Assembly (NCBI GenBank): GCA_019323135.1
Contig: JAHWHT010000055.1
Span: 1-7,285, forward strand
Length of the DNA stretch: 7,285 nt
DNA from: Candidatus Woesearchaeota archaeon
GTDB taxonomy: Archaea > Nanobdellota > Nanobdellia > Woesearchaeales > ARS49
Direction of reading: 5' to 3'
A model generated the notes under the pieces. That model ran no database searches, was not told the DNA's origin, and was given only the letters and a program-made list of their open reading frames with translations. How positions within the stretch are numbered: position 1 is the stretch's first letter; each line of letters begins with the position of its first letter. The position numbers were made by a program, and so were the translations under genes. Positions 1-6,400 of the stretch are shown here, one piece after another.

Positions 1-1265
1 TAACCATTGATGCTATTGAAACATTCTGGGCCGCGTATGGTTCTGTTAAAGAAAAGCTTTCAAAACAATCAGTCATGTTCGGTGGAAAACATTTCACAGA
101 TTTATATTCATTATATGTAGCTTCGTCTTATACTGATGAAAAATTCAGCAAAAGTATTGATGAGCCTAAATTTTATGGAAGACTTCTTGATTTAGAGCTT
201 AATGGTGATGATTATTTGCTGATGGATCATCTTATGCGTAATTTTATATATGAAACTAACAATTGCAATTCTGGGAAAAATCTTGGAAGAACAACAAGGG
301 GATTTTTGCAAAGAATTCAAGAGCTTGCAAGAGTTAAGCTCACAAATGAATATGCCGAAGCTTTTGATGATTTTGAGAATTCTTATAGCATTCAGATAGG
401 TGATTCTTTCCGTGCAAAAGGCGCAAGCATAAGCACAGAAAATCCTGATGCAGGAAAGCCTAATGAAATTGTTACTTGGGAGGATATTGGAGGATATTAT
501 GATATCAAAGAAGATGTAATGTTTCATTGTGATGCAATACAAGACGAACGCTTAAGGTCCTTAGGCTACCGCCCTCCTAAAGGAATGTGTTTTTATGGCT
601 GGCCTGGAACTGGAAAGACTTTGCTGGCAAAGGCAATTGCCTGCCAGATTGGAATGCCTTTTCACAAGATAAATGTCCAGGAAATTTTGAGTAAATGGGT
701 TGGCGATACTGAAAAGCAAATGTATGAACAGTTAACCAGAGAAGGCGTTCATTTTATTGATGAAGCAGATGCGCTTTTCAAGAAAGTGGAAGGCCAGGAT
801 TCTGCCGTGTCTCAAAGAATTATCAATATGTTCGCAGAAATCACAGACGGATTTCATTCAAATAATAACTTGTATATCATGTCTACTAATTCATTAAGTT
901 TAGACGGCAAGCTTAAACGTGCAGGCAGGATTGATGAGTTTTATCATTTTGGATTGCCTGATGAACAAACAATAAATCACGTTTACAGGATACACGCTAA
1001 AAAAATACAGGAAACCGCCAATATTCCTTTGTTTGATAATGTTGATTTAGATAATGTCAGTAGAGTGACTTATATGGTTTCTGTAGAAGCACACAAAAAA
1101 AACCCAAATGTTGGAATTGTTCCTGCAGACTGCAAGAATATTCTGCAAAAAACACATAACAGGATGCTTAGAAAATTATGGAAAACTGATGAATACAAAG
1201 CAATGGATACTAACGATGTTTTTGAAACAATTAAAAATTATGAATTGGAGGAAAGAGCACTATGA
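1..1265 (+). CDS. Classical AAA ATPase, Cdc48/Vps4/katanin-like, 5' partial
   Basis: Probable hexameric ATPase that threads or remodels protein substrates through a central pore. Residues are numbered from the in-window Met at base 75. An N-terminal region (about 1-130) that I do not recognise precedes one AAA module. The module has the lead-in VTWEDIGG (133-140), Walker A GWPGTGKT (175-182), a pore loop SKWVGDTEK (206-214) like that of Vps4/katanin/Cdc48, Walker B HFIDEAD (226-232), sensor-1 Asn272, and a second region of homology ending RAGRID with both expected arginines (R282, R285). Catalytic residues are therefore intact. Walker A has Trp where the family nearly always has Pro. The reading frame is open without a stop through bases 3-74, giving 24 plausible helical residues, and the Met at 75 has no ribosome site, so the true start lies upstream of the window. 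The stop overlaps the next start (ATGA), which implies coupled translation. There is only one AAA module, unlike the two in Cdc48. AAA assignment is firm; substrate is unknown. Confidence 0.93.
   Translation, partial: TIDAIETFWAAYGSVKEKLSKQSVMFGGKHFTDLYSLYVASSYTDEKFSKSIDEPKFYGRLLDLELNGDDYLLMDHLMRNFIYETNNCNSGKNLGRTTRGFLQRIQELARVKLTNEYAEAFDDFENSYSIQIGDSFRAKGASISTENPDAGKPNEIVTWEDIGGYYDIKEDVMFHCDAIQDERLRSLGYRPPKGMCFYGWPGTGKTLLAKAIACQIGMPFHKINVQEILSKWVGDTEKQMYEQLTREGVHFIDEADALFKKVEGQDSAVSQRIINMFAEITDGFHSNNNLYIMSTNSLSLDGKLKRAGRIDEFYHFGLPDEQTINHVYRIHAKKIQETANIPLFDNVDLDNVSRVTYMVSVEAHKKNPNVGIVPADCKNILQKTHNRMLRKLWKTDEYKAMDTNDVFETIKNYELEERAL
1247..1251 (+). promoter_or_regulatory. Shine-Dalgarno site for the MoxR-like gene
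   Basis: GGAGG lies 10 bases before the ATG at 1262, inside the 3' end of the upstream gene. It supports that start, and together with the ATGA overlap it indicates translational coupling. Confidence 0.8.
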
Positions 1266-2929
1266 CAATTGAAACTTTTGAACCGCAAAGCACTTTTGGC
1301 AGGATTATGAAAGAAAGACTTGCCAAAAAAAGAAAAAATTCAACACAAACTACAACTCAGACTGTTCAGCCTGCAAATTCGCGTTTAGATGAAATTTTAG
1401 CAAAGTCTGAAAAAACTACTGTTCCTGAACAAAAGCAGATTCCTAAAACCAAACCAATTACAGCGCCACAAAAGCCCGCAAAACCAAAAACCCCTGCACC
1501 ATATGTTCCAGATTCTAATGCAGCAGATAAATTCAGGGGAATGCATGAATTTTTCGTAGAAAACAAGTTATTTTTGACAGATGCATATGATATTAAATTC
1601 AAAAAACATAAAACTCATAAAGTCACCTCAAACGGCAGCATAAAAGCTATTCGTGCAAAAGAAAGCTATAATTCCCAGATTTTATTATCTTTATTGACTC
1701 ACGTCGGATACAACGAACGTGGAACAAAACACAACAACACAATGCTTTCACAGGGAGATCCAGGCTTGGGAAAGACTATTCTTGCAGAATACTGCGGCCA
1801 GTTTGTTTTTCATGAGACTGCAGACCAAGTTGCAGATTCAACTATTCAATGCCACCCTCAGCAAACAGCTGAAACAATGGTTGCTCATTATGACCTTGCA
1901 AAATTAATGCAGGGAAAAAAAGAAGTACACACTAGCAGCTGGATGAAAAATAAGGGAAAAATAATTGATGAAATTCAAAGATTGCCAGATGAAACAATTG
2001 CAATAATCTTACAAACAATTGATTCTGGAAAAACAAAATACGGAGACGATGTCATTCGAGCATCAGAAGGAGCAATAACCGCAACCATGAACGCTCCAGA
2101 CGGCGGTTCAACACCAATCGTGCCTGCAGCTAATGATCGTTTTCAGGTTTCTGCAAGATATAAAACAGTAAATGGAAATTTCGTGCCAGCAATCATAGAT
2201 CAAGGAATGAAAAATAGTCAACCGCTTAGCGTTCCTAGAGAATGCTACATTGATACTAATACAATTCTCACTGCAAGAAAAGAAATAAGGCAAGTAACTA
2301 TTGACAAAGATGCTATAAGAAAACTTGTTTTTTACATATCTCAAATTGACGGTTGTGACAAAGCAGGAGATTCATTAGAGAACAAAACAAAAAGCAATGC
2401 TCAATACAGAAAACCTAGCGAAGGTCTCTGCGTAAGCTGTCACTACAGCAAGAAACCGTGTGCTTATTTTGATAACAGTGTCTCAATGAGAGCAACTGAA
2501 GCTATTTTAACATATGCAAAAGGTCTTGCTTGGTTCAGAAAGAAAACAGAAGTCCAGGAAGAAGATATTGCAGCCATACTCCCATATGTATTACAGCACA
2601 GAGCAGAAATAACCCCTACTGCAATAGAGAAAAAAGGAGTTTGGGAAAATGACAGGATTGCTTTCATAAAAGATACTTTCAAAGAATCATCAAAGCAGTT
2701 CATAAAATACCAAAATTCTATTCCTGAGTTCAAGCAGATGCTTGATGATTTGGATGATCCACACAGTTTAGTATACTCCCAAAATAAACTCACTAAAGAA
2801 ACTGCAAAACGACTTGAAGGATATTTTGACACAGTCATTCAGAAGATGGATGATGTTGCTGCATTTTCATATGCAGGCATTCTTAGTTTTGCTCTAGAAC
2901 ACTTTGACAAAAATGGTAACACAAACTGA
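1262..2929 (+). CDS. MoxR-like AAA+ ATPase with Cys4 insertion in the lid
   Basis: A 555-residue AAA+ ATPase of the MoxR/CobS type, a family that works with VWA-domain partners in chaperone or chelatase-like remodelling. Residues 1-20 form a short basic head. Residues 25-85 are Thr/Gln/Pro/Lys-rich and look disordered. The ATPase core has Walker A GDPGLGKT (165-172), Walker B IIDEI (234-238), sensor-1 TATMNAP with Asn277, and the MoxR hallmark NDRF (291-294) carrying the likely arginine finger R293. The helical lid contains SMRAT (408-412; R410 as probable sensor 2) and a segment ending LQHRAEIT (444-451), both typical of MoxR lids. Between the core and the SMR segment is an insertion with C365, C390, C393 and C400, which could bind an Fe-S cluster or zinc. 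About 100 further residues (452-555) follow the lid and match nothing I know. The start at ATG 1262 has a good ribosome site and overlaps the upstream stop. The 3' end overlaps the VWA gene, its expected partner. Family assignment is strong; target is unknown. Confidence 0.92.
   Translation: MTIETFEPQSTFGRIMKERLAKKRKNSTQTTTQTVQPANSRLDEILAKSEKTTVPEQKQIPKTKPITAPQKPAKPKTPAPYVPDSNAADKFRGMHEFFVENKLFLTDAYDIKFKKHKTHKVTSNGSIKAIRAKESYNSQILLSLLTHVGYNERGTKHNNTMLSQGDPGLGKTILAEYCGQFVFHETADQVADSTIQCHPQQTAETMVAHYDLAKLMQGKKEVHTSSWMKNKGKIIDEIQRLPDETIAIILQTIDSGKTKYGDDVIRASEGAITATMNAPDGGSTPIVPAANDRFQVSARYKTVNGNFVPAIIDQGMKNSQPLSVPRECYIDTNTILTARKEIRQVTIDKDAIRKLVFYISQIDGCDKAGDSLENKTKSNAQYRKPSEGLCVSCHYSKKPCAYFDNSVSMRATEAILTYAKGLAWFRKKTEVQEEDIAAILPYVLQHRAEITPTAIEKKGVWENDRIAFIKDTFKESSKQFIKYQNSIPEFKQMLDDLDDPHSLVYSQNKLTKETAKRLEGYFDTVIQKMDDVAAFSYAGILSFALEHFDKNGNTN
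2354..2461 (+). other. Four-cysteine putative metal-binding insertion
   Basis: Codons for C365, C390, C393 and C400 of the MoxR-like protein give the spacing C-x24-C-x2-C-x6-C. The last three fall in CVSCHYSKKPC. One distant Cys plus a tight C-x2-C-x5/6-C group resembles the Fe-S ligand arrangement of Cas4/AddB-type nucleases, but the fold here is an ATPase lid, so only the spacing is comparable. Zinc binding is equally possible. Confidence 0.5.
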
Positions 2930-4637
2930 AATAGTTGATAGGACTTATGGAATGTGGGGCGCAGATCTTGCTCCTCCGATTATTTTTGATACTGCGCAGG
3001 ATGCAATAGCTGGCGGCTTAGGTGATGAATATGCAGGTTTTGACATGAAAGCCCATAATCTGATGGTCAATAAACAAAAAATAAGCAAAAATTTGGGTTG
3101 GGACTTTTTTGAAGTCATATTAAGCCATGAAGTCGGGCACTATGATCACTCCCCAAGAGATTTAGAAAACATGATTATCCTGCTACATGAAGCAAAAGAA
3201 GTTGTCGGCGATTTAAAGCTTGCAAAATATGTTGAAAACCTATTCACAGATACTATTGTTAATTCTTTTATCTACAAAAATGATTCAAGAAATAGACAAA
3301 AGCTAGTTGAACTATACAATAAGATGAGTCCTCTTTCTGAAAAAAAGCCAGAGGCCTGGCAGGTTTATTTAAGGACTTATGAAAAATTATGGAATCTTTC
3401 TCCAAATACTTTAGTTTCACAGGTTACTTCTAAAGCAGAGAAAGCTGCAGATAACATTCATAAAATGATGGCTCCTAAAAGCATTGATGATGTTTTTGAT
3501 CAGCCTCAATGGAAAGATAAAGTTCGAAAGTATGCAGAAGAGATGAAACCATTCATAAATGCAGAAAAAGAACAGTCTGACCAGCAAAGCCAGGGCCAGG
3601 GGAAACAAAACAGCTCTCAAAATCAAAATAATAATCAAGGACAGGGCCAAGGACAAGGACAAAAACAAGGAAATCAAAAAGGAAATGGTCAACAACAAGG
3701 ACAAGGAAGCTCTGGGCAAGGAAATCAAGGACAAGCAACCCCTGGACAAGGAAATGCAAAAAAAGAACTTGGCTCAGGAGTAATAATTCACAAGCATGAT
3801 CCTAAAAAATACAAACAAGACGAAAAAACTTTCGGCAAGGTTGCTGAGCAGATTGGCAAAGACGCAGCAAAGCAGATATATGCTGGTTTGGGTTTAGGAA
3901 ACCCCCGCAACCTAGAGGACGCATTGATTAATAGCCTTGCCGAAGTTTACAAGATAATTCTCCCTAGAGCAAGGTCTTCTAGAAGCGGCAAAAGATTTAT
4001 TGGTCATGGTAAAACAAAGCGGCTTCAAGACACTAATATTCTTTACTCAAAATCAACATGGGGCATCATAGCACCAGGAATCACAACTTTTGCAGACAAA
4101 TTCAAGATGGCAAGCACTAAGTGCGGCAGAGGAGTTGCAACACCAGACCTAAACTTATTGCTTGACACATCTGGCAGTATGCAGGGTTCTGCTTACTATT
4201 CTGTTCTTGCTGCAAAGATTGCTGCTAACTCTACTTTGCACAATGGCGGAGCAGTCTGCGTGTATAATTTTTCACGCAGATGTATTGGCCATACAGATGG
4301 ATTTCAAAGAGATAAAAAGAAAGTTTATCGTTTGATTGAACACCAGCAGAGCGGCGGCACTATTTTTCCTACTCGTGAATTGATTGCAGGCATAAAGAAA
4401 AATAAAGATAATCCGCAGTATGTTTTAGTGATTACTGATACTGGTTTTGGAAATGTTCAGGGAGCTGCAGAAGCACTTCAACAGGTTGACAATCAGGTTA
4501 TTGGAGGCGCTTTTTTTCTGGTTAACACATACGTACCGTTACATGCAGAATTAAAAAAGACTAATTACGAGTTTATCCCGGTTACAGACAATAGTTTAGC
4601 AAAAGAAACAAGATTAAGAATGAAGAAGGTGGTTTAA
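2913..4637 (+). CDS. HExxH putative metallopeptidase fused to VWA domain
   Basis: A 574-residue protein, numbered from ATG 2913. The N-terminal domain has SHEVGHYDH with the zinc-protease motif HEVGH at 72-76. About 33 residues later comes N-x3-D-x3-N (N109, D113, N117), resembling the pairing I recall for the putative metallopeptidase domain found ahead of DUF2201-type VWA-like domains. Residues 222-282 are a Gln/Gly/Asn-rich linker. The C-terminal VWA domain (about 409-574) has a complete MIDAS: DTSGS (D418, S420, S422), Thr483 in SGGT, and D509 in VITDTG, so divalent-metal-dependent partner binding is expected. There is no signal peptide or membrane segment, so it is probably cytosolic. 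It overlaps the MoxR-like gene by 17 bases, and MoxR/VWA pairs are known to act together. Start choice is uncertain: TTG 2904 and ATG 2913 lack a ribosome site, while ATG 2952 follows AGGA at 2940-2943 and would remove 13 residues. An in-frame TAG at 2895-2897 bars any earlier start. Protease activity is predicted, not shown. Confidence 0.87.
   Translation: MVTQTEIVDRTYGMWGADLAPPIIFDTAQDAIAGGLGDEYAGFDMKAHNLMVNKQKISKNLGWDFFEVILSHEVGHYDHSPRDLENMIILLHEAKEVVGDLKLAKYVENLFTDTIVNSFIYKNDSRNRQKLVELYNKMSPLSEKKPEAWQVYLRTYEKLWNLSPNTLVSQVTSKAEKAADNIHKMMAPKSIDDVFDQPQWKDKVRKYAEEMKPFINAEKEQSDQQSQGQGKQNSSQNQNNNQGQGQGQGQKQGNQKGNGQQQGQGSSGQGNQGQATPGQGNAKKELGSGVIIHKHDPKKYKQDEKTFGKVAEQIGKDAAKQIYAGLGLGNPRNLEDALINSLAEVYKIILPRARSSRSGKRFIGHGKTKRLQDTNILYSKSTWGIIAPGITTFADKFKMASTKCGRGVATPDLNLLLDTSGSMQGSAYYSVLAAKIAANSTLHNGGAVCVYNFSRRCIGHTDGFQRDKKKVYRLIEHQQSGGTIFPTRELIAGIKKNKDNPQYVLVITDTGFGNVQGAAEALQQVDNQVIGGAFFLVNTYVPLHAELKKTNYEFIPVTDNSLAKETRLRMKKVV
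3576..3758 (+). repeat. Gln/Gly-rich low-complexity repeat in the VWA gene
   Basis: This stretch encodes a run dominated by Gln, Gly and Asn (GQGQGQGQ-like), built from imperfect repeats of CAAGGA and GGACAA hexamers. It joins the metallopeptidase and VWA domains and is likely a flexible tether. Repeat-driven length variation between relatives is expected. CobT- and BchD-type VWA proteins also carry low-complexity linkers before the VWA domain, although theirs are usually acidic or Pro-rich. Confidence 0.85.
4627..4631 (+). promoter_or_regulatory. Shine-Dalgarno site for the divergent AAA+ gene
   Basis: AGGTG, matching the GGAGGTGA consensus, lies 6 bases before ATG 4638 within the last codons of the VWA gene. 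It supports this start, which directly abuts the preceding TAA. Confidence 0.65.
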
Positions 4638-6395
4638 ATGGAACTAAATGAATCAGATTTTCAATCAAAAACAGGAAAAAGACTATATTATTTGATAATG
4701 CAGGGCGGAAGAGACACTGAACAAGAATTTAGAGATCAGCTTAATCAGCCTCCTAAAGCAAGGTTCAATGGAACAAATAACAGCACACACAGCACGCCAA
4801 CAAATCCGCAAAACACAACAGTGCCTGCTAAAACAAATAACGAATCAACTCAACCAAAAAGGCAAAAACCCCAGAAAACAGCTGAACCAAAGAAAACCGC
4901 ATCAGATTTATCAGATATTGTTCAAACAGAACAAACATCTCAGCAAAGAAAATGGGAACTGCCTCCAGAATACAGGACATTATCTATTGCAGATGCTCTT
5001 GGTTTCTGTATACATAATAGAAATATTCCAACTCAAGATCACACTGCTTTGCTTAAGATTGCAGCAAATGTAGTGTCAGGAAGATCCACATTAGTCACAG
5101 GAGTTTCTAATGGCGGCAAAAGTCATACATTAGGTACGATTCTAATGTCAATACCATATGATTTACAAGATGAATTTGCAGACAGCAAACAATTCTTCAA
5201 AGCATCAACAATGCACAATGGAAAATTCAACATTATTCACATTGATGAACTTCAAACTTTTTTAAGAGGAAGCAGTAATGAAAAAGATGCCATAAGAAGG
5301 ATAGCAAATGGAGAGCACTATGACCCTAAGAAAGAAGATGGTGTCGACTGCCCTATCACTGCTCACGGAGTTTATGCCTGTGTTGCAGATTCTAATACAT
5401 ACAAAAAAAGAATAATGGCTAAAGATAAAGAATTAATGAGACGTTTTGACACTGTGGAAATATCATTAGATGATGATAAAATAAAACAAAGAAACGCAAC
5501 AGTTGTTAACGGACAGACTCCTTCATTTAATTCTGACTCAACAAAAAACTTAAATCTTCAAGTTTTACAATACCATTTTGGTCAGGCAATTAAAAAAGAT
5601 ATTCCAGACGGTACATTCTTTAATCCATTTGCACAATTTTTTGCAGAATACATCCAAGATGTATGCAAAGAAAAAGGCAATCTAGAAGAATCAACAGAAG
5701 TCATCAAAGGCAACAAAGCAGGAATGATATTTGGAATCAAATGGTATGGAGATCAAAGAAAATTTGAAAAAGCAGGGCAATTTAAATATATTTCAAATAT
5801 TGAAGATGCCTTTATTGCTAAACTAATTACTGACAAGGATTTAGGCAGAGAGACTAATAATTTCGATTGGCACGCATGCTGGGAAAGCGGTCTTGAAAGC
5901 TTGCGGTCTTCAGGATACCCTATTGAGATTATTGCAGCATATCAAGCAAAACACGTCACACAAGACAATAAATTATATGCAACTAATCCTTTCACAAAAG
6001 AGCAAGTTTTGCTTGCAGATTTAAATCAGCCAAGAACTGGATATTTGGTTGTTACAAAAGAACAAAATAATACATTCACAGAAGAGGCAACATCAAAAGA
6101 AAAAACAACACCTAGCTCAATCGATGATACAGTAAATGATGCACCAAAACCAGAAGACACTGTTCAAACACCGTACTCATCTGCATTACCTGCTCGAATC
6201 AAAGCAAGAGAACCAAATGTAATTGATGCAGATTTTACAGTCTTAAACGAGACAAAGGCACTGCCTGGTGAAAAAACAACTCTTCCTGTGCCTGTAAACG
6301 GCACCTACAGGCCTGCACCACGAAGCAATGGACGTACTTCTTCGCCAGGCTTGCCACTTAAAGAGCCAAAATATATCACTTGCAAAAAGGACTGA
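4638..6395 (+). CDS. Divergent AAA+-like P-loop ATPase with disordered tails
   Basis: A 585-residue protein whose middle (about 110-280) is a P-loop ATPase. Walker A is GVSNGGKS (155-162) and Walker B is IIHIDE (199-204). A likely sensor-1 strand, YACVADSN, with Ser252/Asn253 follows, then LMRRFDTVEI (267-276), which looks like the AAA+ arginine-finger/sensor segment. This order fits AAA+, but I cannot assign a subfamily. A helical region (about 300-440) may be the lid or an added domain. Residues 36-105 and 475-585 are rich in Thr, Pro, Lys, Gln and Asn and appear disordered. A short ordered head (1-35) precedes the first tail. Within the second tail the segment NVIDADFTVL (527-536) could be a short binding motif. 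The gene starts immediately after the VWA gene stop and ends 5 bases before the next gene, so it is very probably part of the same operon. Alternatives include a DnaC-, helicase- or packaging-type ATPase, but nothing specific supports these. Role is unknown. Confidence 0.85.
   Translation: MELNESDFQSKTGKRLYYLIMQGGRDTEQEFRDQLNQPPKARFNGTNNSTHSTPTNPQNTTVPAKTNNESTQPKRQKPQKTAEPKKTASDLSDIVQTEQTSQQRKWELPPEYRTLSIADALGFCIHNRNIPTQDHTALLKIAANVVSGRSTLVTGVSNGGKSHTLGTILMSIPYDLQDEFADSKQFFKASTMHNGKFNIIHIDELQTFLRGSSNEKDAIRRIANGEHYDPKKEDGVDCPITAHGVYACVADSNTYKKRIMAKDKELMRRFDTVEISLDDDKIKQRNATVVNGQTPSFNSDSTKNLNLQVLQYHFGQAIKKDIPDGTFFNPFAQFFAEYIQDVCKEKGNLEESTEVIKGNKAGMIFGIKWYGDQRKFEKAGQFKYISNIEDAFIAKLITDKDLGRETNNFDWHACWESGLESLRSSGYPIEIIAAYQAKHVTQDNKLYATNPFTKEQVLLADLNQPRTGYLVVTKEQNNTFTEEATSKEKTTPSSIDDTVNDAPKPEDTVQTPYSSALPARIKAREPNVIDADFTVLNETKALPGEKTTLPVPVNGTYRPAPRSNGRTSSPGLPLKEPKYITCKKD
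6387..6391 (+). promoter_or_regulatory. Weak Shine-Dalgarno site for the last gene
   Basis: AAGGA lies 9 bases before ATG 6401, at the end of the preceding gene. The match to consensus is short but well placed, and this is the first ATG after the previous stop. Confidence 0.5.
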
Positions 6396-6400
6396 TAAAA

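Noticed and set aside
75..77. ATG 75 as the true start of the first gene
   Set aside because: The frame stays open to the window edge with plausible protein sequence, and no ribosome site precedes this ATG.
192..542. Open frame of 116 codons on the - strand
   Set aside because: It is antisense to the N-terminal part of the classical AAA gene, Ile/Cys-rich, and has no ribosome site or domain that I can see.
2464..2838. Open frame of 124 codons on the - strand
   Set aside because: It lies wholly antisense to the MoxR-like gene, has no recognisable domain and reads as a Cys/Ser/Phe-rich shadow of AT-rich coding sequence.
3417..3783. Several open frames on both strands over the Gln/Gly linker
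   Set aside because: They are Lys-rich or Leu/Phe-rich low-complexity products created by the CAAGGA-type repeats in other frames, and the protease-VWA frame explains this DNA fully.
1262..4637. Cobalt or magnesium chelatase (CobS/CobT or BchI/BchD) pair
   Set aside because: The ATPase plus VWA layout is similar, but there is no large chelatase subunit or tetrapyrrole gene in the window, and the VWA protein has a HExxH domain that CobT and BchD lack.
6290..6312. Inverted repeat GCCTGTA / TACAGGC with a 9-base loop
   Set aside because: It sits inside the coding region of the divergent ATPase, about 80 bases before its stop, without a following T-run. A 7-base stem is expected by chance.
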